DNA of 51,780 nt from Streptomyces sp. SM1 (GTDB lineage Bacteria; Actinomycetota; Actinomycetes; Streptomycetales; Streptomycetaceae). Shown piece after piece: positions 17,213-26,623 of the stretch. The notes under the pieces were generated by a model. The model searched no databases and had not been told where the DNA came from. It worked only from the letters and a program-made list of their open reading frames with translations. The translations under genes were made by a program, and so were the position numbers. The stretch is from NCBI RefSeq assembly GCF_002910825.1, contig NZ_NEUB01000748.1:1-51780 (forward strand). The letters are read 5' to 3'. The stretch's first letter is position 1. The number at the start of each line of letters is the position of its first letter.

Positions 17213-19282
17213 GTGCCCGAACAGCCCGACATCCGCACCGGCCTGCCCCTGCTGCCCGCCGGCCACAACACTGCGCGGTCAGCCCTGACCTGCCGCTACC
17301 GCGGCGCCGACGCCTGCTCCCACGACGCCCCGAACCGCTCCCTCACCCCGTACTTCGGTGACATCGTGCAGCGGGCCCTCTCACGCAGAGGCGTCCTCAA
17401 AGGCAGTGCCGTGATCGCCCTGGCCGCCGGTGGAACCACCCTCGCGGCCTCTCCCGCACCCGCGGCGCCCACGGCAGGCCGCCGCCCTCCGCGCGGCCTC
17501 GGGTTCGAGCCGGTCGCCCCGAACACCGCGGACGCCGTGACGGTCCCCGACGGCTACGCCCAGCAGGTGGTCATCCGCTGGGGCGACCCGGTCCTCGCCG
17601 GGGCTCCGCGCTTCGACGCCCGCCGACAGAGCCCTCGGGCCCAGGCGTGGCAGTTCGGATACAACGCCGACTACATGGCCCTGCTCGGCCTGCCGCACCG
17701 CCGCGACCACCAGCTGCTCGTGGTCAACCACGAGTACACCAATGAAGAGATCATGCACTTCAGCTACGACCCGGCCGATCCGACACGTGACCAGGTGGAG
17801 ATCGCCTGGGCCGCCCACGGCCTCACCGTCCTGGTGGTTCGCGCCGACAACCGTTCCGGCCGCCTGTGGCCGATGGCCGGCGACCCGTTGAACCGCCGCA
17901 TCACGGCCACCACGCCCATCCGGTCCACTGGCCCGGCCGCGGGCAGCGACCTCCTCAAGACACACGCCGACCCCACCGGCCGCACGGTCCTGGGCACCCT
18001 GAACAACTGCGGCGGCGGCATCACGCCCTGGGCAACCGTCCTGTCGGGCGAGGAGAACTTCAACCAGTACTTCGCGAACGCAGCCACCGTCAACGACCCG
18101 GTCGCCAAGACGCGCCTGGCCCGGTACGGCCTGCCCACCGGGGCGAGCGGCCGCAAGTGGGGGCGCTTCGACGACCGCTTCGACATCGCCAAGGAGCCCA
18201 ACGAGCCCAACCGGCACGGCTGGATCGTCGAAATCGACCCGTACGACCCGACGTCGACCCCGCGCAAGCGCACGGCCCTGAGCCGCTTCAAACACGAGGC
18301 CGCCGAGCCCCGCCTGACCCGCGACGGCCGGGTCGCGCTCTACATGGGTGACGACGAGCGCTTCGACTACCTCTACAAACACGTATCGCCCCACTCGTAC
18401 CGCAAGGGTGTCAGCCGCACCGCCCGCGAGCACAACATGAGGCTGCTCGACGAAGGCACCCTGTACGTCGCCAAGTTCACCGGCGACAGTCCAGCAGATG
18501 AGGTCGACGGCACCGGCCGGCTGCCCGAGGACGGCGCCTTCGACGGCGGCGGCGAGTGGATCCCACTCGCCACGAGCGACATCTCCCACGTGCCCGGCAT
18601 GAGCGCCGACGAGGTCGACGTCTTCACGCGACTGGCCGCCGACAAGGTCGGCGCCACGAAGATGGACCGCCCCGAGCACGTCGAACCCCACCCCCGCACG
18701 GGCCGCCTCTACGTCGCCCTGACCAACAACAAGGACCGCGGCGCCACCGGCAGAGCCGGCCCCGACGAGGCCCGCAAGGGCAACAAGCATGGTCACGTCC
18801 TGGAACTGGAAGAGCGACGCGGCGGCGCCGCCTCCAAGTCCTTCAGCTGGCGCCTGATGCTGGTCTGCGGCGACCCCGACGACCCGTCCACGTACTTCGT
18901 CGGCTTCGACAAGAGGCGGGTCAGTCCGATCTCCCGCCCGGACAACCTCGCCTTCGGCCCCCACGGCAACCTGTGGATCGCCACCGACGGCAACGCACTC
19001 GTCTCCAACGACGGGCTCTTCGCCGTGCCGGTCAAGGGGTCCGAACGCGGACATGTACAGCAGTTCCTCACCATGCCCAAGGGCGCCGAGTGCTGCGGCC
19101 CGACCATCACCGAGGACCGCGTCCTCGTGGCGCCCCAGCACCCGGGCGAAACCAACGGCGCCACGGCCGAGAACCCGGGCTCCGTGGCCCGACGGACCGG
19201 GCGGCATTCCGCGGCCGTCGGTCGTGACGGTGTGGAAGGAACGGCGCCAGTAAATGGTGCCAACCGCGCACCCGGGCGGTGA
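17213..19282 (+). CDS. phoX: PhoX-type alkaline phosphatase with a 3' frameshift
   Basis: A Tat-exported metal-dependent (iron/calcium) phosphatase of the PhoX family, which releases phosphate from organic esters outside the cell. Evidence: twin-arginine signal SRRGVLKGSAVIALAAGG at ~60-80, NCGGGITPWATVLSGEENF, GDDERFDYLYKHVSP, RPEHVEPHPRTGRLYVAL and DNLAFGPHGNLWIATDG. The GTG at 17213 has GGAGGA 5 nt upstream. Near 19181-19186 the frame slips: the expected tail (WPDG, then PRPSVVTVWKERR) lies in another frame ending at 19253. The annotated frame instead runs to 19282 with an unrelated tail. Most of the catalytic domain is intact. Confidence 0.85.
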   Translation: MPEQPDIRTGLPLLPAGHNTARSALTCRYRGADACSHDAPNRSLTPYFGDIVQRALSRRGVLKGSAVIALAAGGTTLAASPAPAAPTAGRRPPRGLGFEPVAPNTADAVTVPDGYAQQVVIRWGDPVLAGAPRFDARRQSPRAQAWQFGYNADYMALLGLPHRRDHQLLVVNHEYTNEEIMHFSYDPADPTRDQVEIAWAAHGLTVLVVRADNRSGRLWPMAGDPLNRRITATTPIRSTGPAAGSDLLKTHADPTGRTVLGTLNNCGGGITPWATVLSGEENFNQYFANAATVNDPVAKTRLARYGLPTGASGRKWGRFDDRFDIAKEPNEPNRHGWIVEIDPYDPTSTPRKRTALSRFKHEAAEPRLTRDGRVALYMGDDERFDYLYKHVSPHSYRKGVSRTAREHNMRLLDEGTLYVAKFTGDSPADEVDGTGRLPEDGAFDGGGEWIPLATSDISHVPGMSADEVDVFTRLAADKVGATKMDRPEHVEPHPRTGRLYVALTNNKDRGATGRAGPDEARKGNKHGHVLELEERRGGAASKSFSWRLMLVCGDPDDPSTYFVGFDKRRVSPISRPDNLAFGPHGNLWIATDGNALVSNDGLFAVPVKGSERGHVQQFLTMPKGAECCGPTITEDRVLVAPQHPGETNGATAENPGSVARRTGRHSAAVGRDGVEGTAPVNGANRAPGR

Positions 19283-19900
19283 CCGACTGCGCAGGCGGCA
19301 GCGGCCCCCTACGTCGGCTTTCCACCGACTGCACCCCAGAAGGCACAGGAGTACAGAACGCGCCGCATCACGTGCTGGCCGGACGCCAGCCCGGGTCGTC
19401 AACCAGCATGATCACGACCCTGACCCGCTTGCCCACCGCTTCGCGGGTCCAGCCTTCACCACCACATCCCCATCGGTCGTCGCCAGGATGGTCCGATGCA
19501 CCGCGCGTGCATCGCTGCCACCGACGAGGGCCTCTCCGCACGGCGGCACTGAGACGCCTAGCGTGGCGGCTGCGCCCGGTTGAAAGCCTGCGCCGCCAGG
19601 ACGCCGCCCGCTGAGATCCAGATTCGTCACCTTGCAGGCCGGCGATTGCTCACCGCCCACCGAGGAAGACGCCGCCGTGTTCTCGGTTGGGCCGGTCCGC
19701 GTCGGTCGTGATCTTCAAGTGGTGGCCACGGCCGGTCGTTGGACTCGGCGTCATTCTGAGCTCCCGGACAACCGGCCCCATCCCGGCAGCAACCGGTCGG
19801 CCTGGGCCGTACGATGCAGACGCTGGTGCTTCCACCGGCACCTGGGTACAGATCCAGCGGACCTCATTGACAGCGGCGGGCAAGAAAGGGTGACAGGCGT
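19283..19900. other. Gene-poor stretch with an arsR relic
   Basis: No intact gene is supported here. On the minus strand about 19670-19745 encodes GHHLKITTDADRPNREHGG, close to HHLKIMTEAGLLNRERRG of the ArsR at 10616-11017, but without start, dimerisation part or metal site. It looks like a degraded arsR fragment. The rest shows no recognisable product. Confidence 0.4.
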
Positions 19901-20925
19901 ATGGCAGCGAACGCCGGCCACCTGAAGGCCCTGGTGCGCGCGCACGCCTCAGCGGACGACGATCTTTTCTACAGCGTCGCCTTGCAGGTGGCGGCGAAGT
20001 CGGCGCGTCAGGGCCAGGGGAAGTTCGCTGTGGAGCTGAGGGAACTGGTCGAGGCCGCTCGAACGAAGCAGAGCACAGAGCTGGTGGCCGTGCTGCCACT
20101 CCAGTAGTGCAGCCCCGGGGCGAGCTGTCGAGTCTGCTGACCGCGGGCTATCCCGACACCCAGCTCGATGACATGACCCTTGACTCGGAACTACGCGCAT
20201 CGCTGGACCGGGTACTGCACGAACAGCGGCAACGCGCCCGTCTGGAGCGCTTTGGTTTCACCCCCGTGCACCGGATCCTGCTGTCCGGCCCCCCGGGAAC
20301 CGGCAAGAGCATGACCGCCGCCGCCCTAGCCGGTGAGCTGAAGCTGCCGTTGTTCACCATCCGTCTAGACGGGTTGATCAGCCGGTTCATGGGCGAGACT
20401 GCGGCCAAGCTCCGCCTGGTCTTCGACGCCGTCGCCCAGACGAGAGCGGTGTACCTCTTCGATGAGTTCGACGCTCTGGGGGCGGAGCGGGCCGCGGGCA
20501 ACGACGTCGGTGAAGCCCGGAGAATCCTGAACTCGTTCCTGCTGTTCCTGGACGAGGCTCCCTCGGAAAGCCTGGTCGTGGCGGGTACCAATCATCACCA
20601 GCTCCTGGACCGGGCGCTGTTCCGCCGCTTCGACATGATCGCCACTTACGGTCCGCCTACCGCTGACGAGGCCGTGCAGGTGATACAGCGTCGGCTAGCC
20701 GGAATGGACACAGGGACAGTACGGTGGGACGCCGTGACAGACAGTGCATCGGTGGTGCCCTGGCGGGCCACCACGCTGACACCGCGCTCCGAGCCTGCTG
20801 GCGGGGGCGGGCCGAGCTTGGCCCGCGTGAAGACCGCCATGGGCATGCCGCGACGCTGATGGACGGCCTTGAGACGGCCGAACGAGAGTCGGCACAGCTC
20901 GCCCAAGAGATACCCGACGCCTTCC
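19901..20925 (+). pseudogene. AAA-family ATPase, broken by frameshifts
   Basis: The first frame (19901-20107) encodes the usual N-terminal helical domain (LKALVRAHASADDDLFYSVA, ARQGQGKFAVELREL). The second (20107-20859) continues it with PRGELSSLL, Walker A GPPGTGKSMTAA, Walker B VYLFDEFDALGAER and sensor segment VVAGTNHHQLLDRALFRRFD. In relatives these form one ~320-residue protein, so a frameshift near 20100 has split the gene. Near 20730 the C-terminal helices move to another frame (ATLMDGLETAERESAQLAQE). Such ATPases often accompany subtilisin-like proteases, but no protease is here. Confidence 0.7.
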
Positions 20926-20927
20926 AG

Positions 20928-21285
20928 CCGGACGGGCCTGTCCCTGCGCACGATCCGTCACTACGAGGAAGTGGGTCTCGCCGTACCCTCCGCCCGCAGC
21001 AGGGGCGGGTTCCGCCTCTACACAGAATCCGACGTCGAACGCCTCATGGTGATCCGCCGGATGAAGCCTCTGGACTTCTCCTTGGAGGAGACCCGGGAGC
21101 TGCTCGATCTCATCGACAGCCTCAAGGCGGCCGGTGAGGCCGGTGGAGACACCGAGCGTTTGCGGGAGCGGCTGGATTCCTACCGCCAGGTCGTCGACGC
21201 TCGGTGCGAGACGCTGCGTGCACGTCTGGAAATGGCCGAGGACTTCGCCGCCGCACTGCACCGCAGGCTTCCCACGAGCGACTGA
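20928..21285 (+). pseudogene. MerR-family regulator lacking its first residues
   Basis: From about 20930 the frame reads RTGLSLRTIRHYEEVGLAVP, then RGGFRLYTESDVERLMVIRR and a coiled-coil (ERLRERLDSYRQVVDARCET), closely matching the intact MerR at 28839-29237. The opening MQIGEVAE is missing, so the first helix of the DNA-binding domain is lost at a junction with the AAA ATPase remnant. An ATG at 20869 gives a readable frame with foreign N-terminal residues. Function is doubtful. Confidence 0.75.
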
Positions 21286-21432
21286 CCCCCCGTCCTTTCC
21301 ACTGCGCAGCGTCCCCACTTCTGCACCCGCGCCTCGCGTCACCCGTGCAGCTCGAGGCTGTCCGGACCGGACGGCCGGGGTCAACCGAGAGCGGCTGCCG
21401 TGGCGGTACCACAGGTACTGCCTCGCCCGCGT

Positions 21433-22184
21433 TCACGGGTGGAGCAGGTGGAAACGGCCAGGCATGGGCTCCACACGCAACGGGGCGCGGACGTCGAGCG
21501 CTGAGGTGCCGTCGATGTCGAGCCGGTAGGCGCCCCATGGACGTGCGTAGCGCAGACGCCGGACGCGTCGGGTAGCGAAGGCGTCGCTGTGCACCTCGAG
21601 ACGGCCCTGGACCGTCAGGTCGATACGGAGGGGCTGCTCGGCGGGGGCGGTGATTTTCTCGTTGTCCAGGAGCAGGGAGGCGCTGCCGGCGTGGGGCTGA
21701 AGACAGGTGATGGTTGCCTGGCGGACGGCGATATCGAGGTCGCCGCCGGGAAGATGGATGCCGATGACGTGTCGCCGGTGGGCGCTGAAGCCGATCAGTT
21801 CGGAAGGACTCCGGTCCGGTGGGCGTTCGACGAGCAGGGGCAGGTCCCACAAGGCCGCGGCGCGTAGGCCTGATCCCGCAAGGAGCCGCCCGCGTACAGC
21901 AGGAAGTGGACGCGGGGTCGTTGCCGGCTCCGGGGCGCACGAGGGCTCCGCTCGGTCGAGGGCACCGGGCTGAGCTCGACGCTCCGGACACCCTGGTTCG
22001 TCAGGCGCCGGCACAGAGTCACGGCCCGTTCGTGGTCCGCACTGCCCCCGCGCAGCACACCGACCACCGCCCGTGCCGCTGGCAGTTCGCCGGCGAGCCG
22101 CACGGCAGCGGACAGCAGGCGCTCCTGGTCGAGTTCACTGCCTGCCGGATCTGCCCCGGGAGTGCGGCTGGTGCGGGACGGCAT
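21433..22184 (-). pseudogene. Unidentified protein gene with one frameshift
   Basis: From ATG at 22184 (AGGAG 5 nt upstream) the frame runs with actinobacterial codon use through LDQERLLSAAVRLAGELPAA and RPRVHFLLYAGG. Near 21855-21890 coding character passes to another frame, which continues GLRAAALWDLPLLVERPPD to RVEPMPGRFHLLHP and stops at 21433. Joined, the product would be about 250 residues. The second half is beta-rich. No family is recognised. A conserved operator-like element lies about 210 nt upstream. Confidence 0.5.
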
Positions 22185-22392
22185 ACATGCTCCTGACGTG
22201 CTCATGGGATGCGGGTGCCAGAGCCGGGAGGGGCCGCGCTCGGACGGAAGGCGGATTCGCGAGACCAGGTCTGAGGTCAGGGCAGGACGCCCGGCCTCGC
22301 GAGCGGCAGTGCATGACTGCCCCGGGCGTACCCGCCTCGCCCCGACCACACCTTCCGGGGGCGGGACTTTAGCGGGCACCCGACCGCACATC

Positions 22393-22412
22393 TCTAACCT
22401 AACGCGAGAGTT
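22393..22412. promoter_or_regulatory. Operator-like element, copy 1 of a pair
   Basis: TCTAACCTAACGCGAGAGTT matches the element at 25651-25670 at 18 of 20 bases. On the opposite strand it resembles the MerR-type site at 29813-29840. It lies upstream of the broken gene at 21433-22184. Confidence 0.5.
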
Positions 22413-22832
22413 ACCCGTGTGGGAAATCGCTCGCGCAGTGGGGTCGAACGTCCCTTCAACTCTGCTTACACGATAGATTTGATCATGTCGGTGGGATTCC
22501 TGGACATGTCCCGCCAACGCGGCGGCCCCGGTAGGTCCTCCACTCGACGGTGGTACCGGGGCCGCCACCTCGCACGCCGGTCCGGGCCGACAGCTCCGCC
22601 TTCTTGCCGTCAGCCCCGGTTCCATGTCTCGCACCGTGGAACGAGGGTCCGCTCCCCCTTCCCAGGCCCGGCCGGCTGGCCGCCGCTGGGGCGCGCGGCC
22701 GAGTCCTCCGGGAGCACGACCATCATGCTCACCGACGCTTCTGGAAGGTGAGGTTCGGCTGCTCCCGAGACAGGACTTGCCAGGCGTGGCCCGGGCTGCG
22801 GTTTCTGCGAGAAGAGCCGGGTCCGGCGAGCA
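22413..22832. other. Gene-free spacer with a strong hairpin
   Basis: No coding frame is supported. At 22521-22566 GGCGGCCCCGGTA pairs perfectly with TACCGGGGCCGCC (13-bp stem, 20-nt loop). It may terminate the prfC transcript coming from the right, although it lies about 270 nt after the prfC stop. Confidence 0.5.
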
Positions 22833-24434
22833 TCACTCGTGCGCGGCGAGAAGGGTGTCGAGTCGGGCGGCAGGAAATTCGCGCTGGAAGGAGTTCGCCT
22901 GCCAGCGGTCCGGGAACAGCGCGAGCTGGGCCTTGTCGCGAATCCTGGTCAGTGCCTCGCCCTTGACCAGCCGGGAGCGGTTGAGGGCGTCGGCGCCGGC
23001 CGCGTCGGTGGCCCGCGCCAGGTGATAGGGCAGCATCTCCAATTTCACAGCGGCGGAGAATTCTCCCGCCATCCGTGCGCTGACGACGTCGAACTGCATC
23101 GGTCCCACCGCCGCGAGGACGGGCGCCTGATCGCCTCGCAGGTCGGAGACGAGGACCTGGACGACTCCTTCCTCGTCCAGCTGCGCGATGCCGCGCCGGA
23201 ACTGCTTGGATCGGCTCAGGTCGACCGGGCGGACCACGGCGAAGTGTTCTGGCGCGAAGGTCGGCATGGCCGGGAACACGGCCGGCTGGCCGGCGTAGAG
23301 GGTGTCCCCCACGCGCAGGGCTGCGGCGTTGACGAGACCGACCACGTCACCGGGGTAGGCGATGTCGACCATGGAGCGGTCCTGGCCGAACACGCTGTGC
23401 GCGTACTTGGTGGCGAACGGCTTGCCGGAGGCTGCGCGAGTGACCGTCATACCGCGCTCGAAGATGCCCGAGCAGATCCGCATGAAGGCGATCCGGTCGC
23501 GGTGGGCGGGGTCCATGTTGGCCTGCACCTTGAACACCAGTCCGGAGAACGGGGCGCTCACCGGCCGGGCTCCCCCGCCCTCCAGCTCGCGCGGCCCGGG
23601 TGGCGGGGCGAGGTCGACGACCGCGTCGAGCAGCAGCCGTACGCCGATGTTGGAGACGGCCGCGCCGAAGAACACCGGCGTGGAACGGCCGGCCAGGAAC
23701 GTCTCCTGGTCGTGTACGGCGCCGTCGATCTGCAGGAGGTCCAGTTCCTCGAGCGCCTTGCCCCAGTCCGCTCCCTCTTCCAGAGCGGCCTGGTGGGCGG
23801 AGACGGTTTCCTCGATCGCTTCGCGCGCGCCGCCGGGGGTGCGGGTGTAGCGCAGCATCCGTCCGGGCTGCCGTACGTCGACCAGTCCGCGCAGGTATCC
23901 GGCGTCGCCGACCGGCCAGGTGACGGGGGTGGGCTTGAGGCGGAACTCCCGCTCGATCTCGTCGAGGAGCTCCAGGGCCTCACGGCCGGGCCGGTCCCAC
24001 TTGTTGACGAACGTGATCACCGGGATGCCCCGGTGACGGCAGACGTCGAAGAGCTTGCGGGTCTGCTCCTCCAGACCCTTGGCCGCGTCGATCAGCATCA
24101 CGGCGCAGTCCACCGCGGCCAGCACCCGGTAGGTGTCCTCCGAGAAGTCCGCGTGACCAGGGGTGTCCAGCAGGTTCAGCACGCATTCCCGATGAGCGAA
24201 CTGCAACACGGCGGAGGTGACCGAGATACCCCGGGCCTTCTCCATCTCCATCCAGTCCGAGGCGACCCCGCGCCTTCCGGCCTTGCCGTGCACCGCGCCC
24301 GCCTCGGTAATGGCGTGCGCGTGCAGGGCGAGGGCCTCGGTCAGCGTCGACTTGCCCGCGTCCGGGTGGCTGATCACCGCGAACGTCCGCCGACGGGCCG
24401 CCTCGGACGCCGCCCAGTCACTGCTCGCGCTCAT
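22833..24434 (-). CDS. prfC: Peptide chain release factor 3
   Basis: A 533-residue translational GTPase matching RF3 in length and motifs: G1 SHPDAGKSTLTE, G2 region ARGISVTSAVLQF, G3 DTPGHADFSEDTYR, G4 NKWDRPG. RF3-specific segments include GLVFKVQANMDPAHRDRIAF and LFPDRWQ near the end. RF3 recycles RF1/RF2 and takes part in quality control after miscoding. The ATG overlaps the stop of the upstream merR gene (ATGA), so the two are co-expressed. RF3 under a MerR regulator is unusual and implies induction by a specific signal. Confidence 0.93.
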   Translation of the reverse strand: MSASSDWAASEAARRRTFAVISHPDAGKSTLTEALALHAHAITEAGAVHGKAGRRGVASDWMEMEKARGISVTSAVLQFAHRECVLNLLDTPGHADFSEDTYRVLAAVDCAVMLIDAAKGLEEQTRKLFDVCRHRGIPVITFVNKWDRPGREALELLDEIEREFRLKPTPVTWPVGDAGYLRGLVDVRQPGRMLRYTRTPGGAREAIEETVSAHQAALEEGADWGKALEELDLLQIDGAVHDQETFLAGRSTPVFFGAAVSNIGVRLLLDAVVDLAPPPGPRELEGGGARPVSAPFSGLVFKVQANMDPAHRDRIAFMRICSGIFERGMTVTRAASGKPFATKYAHSVFGQDRSMVDIAYPGDVVGLVNAAALRVGDTLYAGQPAVFPAMPTFAPEHFAVVRPVDLSRSKQFRRGIAQLDEEGVVQVLVSDLRGDQAPVLAAVGPMQFDVVSARMAGEFSAAVKLEMLPYHLARATDAAGADALNRSRLVKGEALTRIRDKAQLALFPDRWQANSFQREFPAARLDTLLAAHE

Positions 24435-24868
24435 CGGACGGCCTCCGTACCGCCGTCGGCCGCCGTGGCGGCGTCCATCACCCGGGCCAAGTGGTCGTGC
24501 AGGGAGCGGGCGAACTCCTCCGCCCGCCCCAGTTCCCGGCGCAGGTCGTCGCACCGCGCATCGGCATCGACCCAGTACTCGCGCAACTGTGTCACCAGTT
24601 CCTCGTGTGCTTCGCTGTCATTTTCCGGCAGCGGTGATCCGTCGGCGGGCAGCTGCTCCAGCAGGTCCAGCACGCCTCGTACGTCCTCCAGGCACAGCCC
24701 CAGGGGCCGCATGCGCCGCGCCAGCGCCAGCCGGCGCACCTCGGCCTCGGTGTAGAGCCGGAAGCCGCCTTCGCTGCGCTCGCTGGGGGTGACCACACCG
24801 ACGTTCTCGTAGTGGCGGATCGTCCGCAGGGACAGACCCGTGCGCTCGGACACCTCGCCGATCTGCAT
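24431..24868 (-). CDS. MerR-family regulator of prfC
   Basis: A 145-residue MerR protein: MQIGEVSERTGLSLRTIRHY, wing region GGFRLYTEAEVRRLALARRM, then a coiled-coil dimer helix with one Cys (DARCDDLRRELGRAEEFA). There is no large ligand-binding domain. The ATG at 24868 is preferred because GGAAGGCTG precedes it, exactly as in the paralogue at 29326-29754; an ATG at 24916 is in frame. Its promoter has a 19-bp spacer with a palindrome, so it is probably autoregulated and controls prfC. Confidence 0.9.
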   Translation of the reverse strand: MQIGEVSERTGLSLRTIRHYENVGVVTPSERSEGGFRLYTEAEVRRLALARRMRPLGLCLEDVRGVLDLLEQLPADGSPLPENDSEAHEELVTQLREYWVDADARCDDLRRELGRAEEFARSLHDHLARVMDAATAADGGTEAVR

Positions 24869-24928
24869 CAGCCTTCCAGCCACGGCCTCACCGCCTCGCG
24901 TCGCCTGTCGGCTCATCTTGCAACTACA

Positions 24929-24960
24929 AATCTACCGTGACGTTAGGGTAGATTGACAAT
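24929..24960 (-). promoter_or_regulatory. MerR-type promoter and operator of merR-prfC
   Basis: On the minus strand TTGTCA (-35) and TAGATT (-10) are separated by exactly 19 bp, the long spacer typical of MerR-activated promoters. The spacer region holds a palindrome with arms AATCTACC and GGTAGATT (24929-24936 and 24947-24954). Confidence 0.75.
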
Positions 24961-25005
24961 CGCTGCTACGAGGACGGTTCCGACAGGCCGCCGTCGTCGT
25001 CAAGC

Positions 25006-25038
25006 GGCGCCGTCCCCTTTCCCCCGAGGGACGGCGCC
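25006..25038. terminator. Perfect 11-bp hairpin upstream of merR-prfC
   Basis: GGCGCCGTCCC (25006) pairs with GGGACGGCGCC (25028) across an 11-nt loop. It could insulate the merR promoter from transcription entering from the right. Confidence 0.65.
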
Positions 25039-26152
25039 GCCCCCGATCTCCCACGGGCGGGGGCCAACCCTGGCCGTCGGCCGCCCACCCCGCTTCCCAG
25101 GAGTCCGAACGCCATGCGCATGGGTGTGGACCTCGTCTTCGCGGAAGGCTTGGGCCCGCCCCGGCCGCGGTCGGGGTCCGGGCTACGCCCGGATCTCGTC
25201 TGCCGCGCGCCGGGCAGGGTGAGCAGCTTCGGCGCCGTCCCCGAGCAGCGGCCGGCGCAACTTCCGCCACGGCCCGGGAACGGCTTCGAAAGCAGGCCGA
25301 CAGCGGCAAGCGTCACTACTCTAACGGAAGGTAAGAGTTGAAGCTCAAGTCCTCCGCTCCAATGTCCTGCGCGCCTCCACGTGGGGAAAGAGTGCGCGCC
25401 CGGGCCGGCGGTGTTCGAAGGTGGACATCGACGGGCTGGGCACAACGGCCGGCTGGGAGCTGAGCCGTGAGCACGACGCAACCCCTCGCGCAGGCATGCC
25501 AGAGCCGCGCCGGGCCGCGAAACCTGCAAATGGCAGGGCTGCGCAGCGGTCTCGCGGTCCGCGGCCGGTGGCGGCCCCGGGATTGGCGCACCGACGCGCC
25601 CGCCCCTGTGGCCCGAGGCGGGACCAACGATCACCACCCTGGCCGCCATTTCTAACCTAACGCAAGAGTCAAGAGGCGCATAGACGCCGTCAGCGCGGGA
25701 GCGCCGAAGTCCACCCCTGCCGTACGGAAAGAGTGCGGACCCCAGTCGAGCCACTGCAGAGATCCCCCTCGGCACGGCACTTCCGGGCCGCCACTCCCCA
25801 CAGGCGTGATGCCGGCAGCCTTGGTCGGCGCCGGCAAGCGACTCGTCCATGACGGGCGACGACGTGCTGTCTGCCCACGTGGACAAACCGCTTCTGCCGA
25901 CGGTTTTCCTCCGCACCTTGCCCGAGTGCTACGACATGCACCTCGAGGAAGGCCGCGACGTACCTCGCCCGCGAGAAGCAGCCGCGGTCATTCCGCAGGG
26001 TGCGTGACAAGCAGCTCATGCCGCTGATCGAGCAGGCCCGCGCGGAGTCGAGCGGCACCTGCACCACCGGATCACCCGGGCCTGCGCCGCAGGGGTTCCG
26101 ACGTGTCATCCGGCGAAGCGGTCACCACCGCCACCCGTTGTCCGGCACGGGG
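25039..26152. other. Gene-poor 1.1 kb with two operator-like elements
   Basis: No frame shows convincing homology or a clear coding pattern. Two elements stand out: TCTAACCTAACGCAAGAGTC at 25651-25670, almost identical to 22393-22412, and a weaker relative at 25320-25343 (TCTAACGGAAGGTAAGAGTT). A 52-codon frame opening near 25849 (ATGACGGGCGACGACGTG) encodes SAHVDKPLLPTVFLRTLPEC but matches nothing I know. The region looks like eroded remains of regulated genes. Confidence 0.4.
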
Positions 26153-26623
26153 TCATATCGGACCCAGCACCTCTCCGGGTGCGGCTGCCAGCTCCAAGGT
26201 GTCGAGCACAGTGAGCAGTTGCCGCTCCTCGTACCGGAAATGGTTCTCCATGATCGCGGCGATGCCCTCGAGGTGACGGTCGAGCTCCTCGGGCGGCGCG
26301 GCCCGGTCGACCGCGGCACGGAGACTGCCGAGCAGGTGCGCGATCATCGCGTGATCCTGCTCGAGCGAGCGCAGCACCGGGCGGAGCTCCGGATGCGCAG
26401 CCGCGACGGCCGGGAACAGGGTGCGGTCTTCGCCCTGGTGATGGCCGTCGAGGGCTGTGCAGAAACCATGGCAGTACAGCAGCAGTTCACGGGTGGCGGC
26501 CTCACCGGGGGTGCCGCCGGCAAGGGAAGCGCGGGTCACGGACAGCGCTTCTCGTAGTCGGCTGTGCACCTGGCGGAGTTCCTGGCTCCAGGCGACGAGC
26601 CTGGTCGTCTCGCGCTCAGACAC
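26153..26623 (-). CDS. Hemerythrin HHE-domain protein
   Basis: A 156-residue four-helix protein with spaced metal-ligand motifs: HGFCTALDGHHQGEDRTLFP, SLEQDHAMIAHLL, and ENHFRYEERQLL. These match HHE/hemerythrin domains that bind a di-iron centre and sense or handle oxygen, nitric oxide or iron. There is no membrane segment or fused domain. The GTG at 26623 opens the frame. It is alone, with no evident operon partner. Confidence 0.85.
   Translation of the reverse strand: MSERETTRLVAWSQELRQVHSRLREALSVTRASLAGGTPGEAATRELLLYCHGFCTALDGHHQGEDRTLFPAVAAAHPELRPVLRSLEQDHAMIAHLLGSLRAAVDRAAPPEELDRHLEGIAAIMENHFRYEERQLLTVLDTLELAAAPGEVLGPI

Noticed and set aside
17381..19402. 673-codon minus-strand frame
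   Set aside because: Mirror of phoX with compositionally biased, Val/Gly/Asp-rich residues and no family features.
22839..24755. 638-codon plus-strand frame
   Set aside because: Antisense to prfC and merR, which have strong motif support.
25114..25341. 75-codon plus-strand frame with CAGGAG before its ATG
   Set aside because: Spacing is long, the product matches nothing, and it contains an operator-like element at its end.
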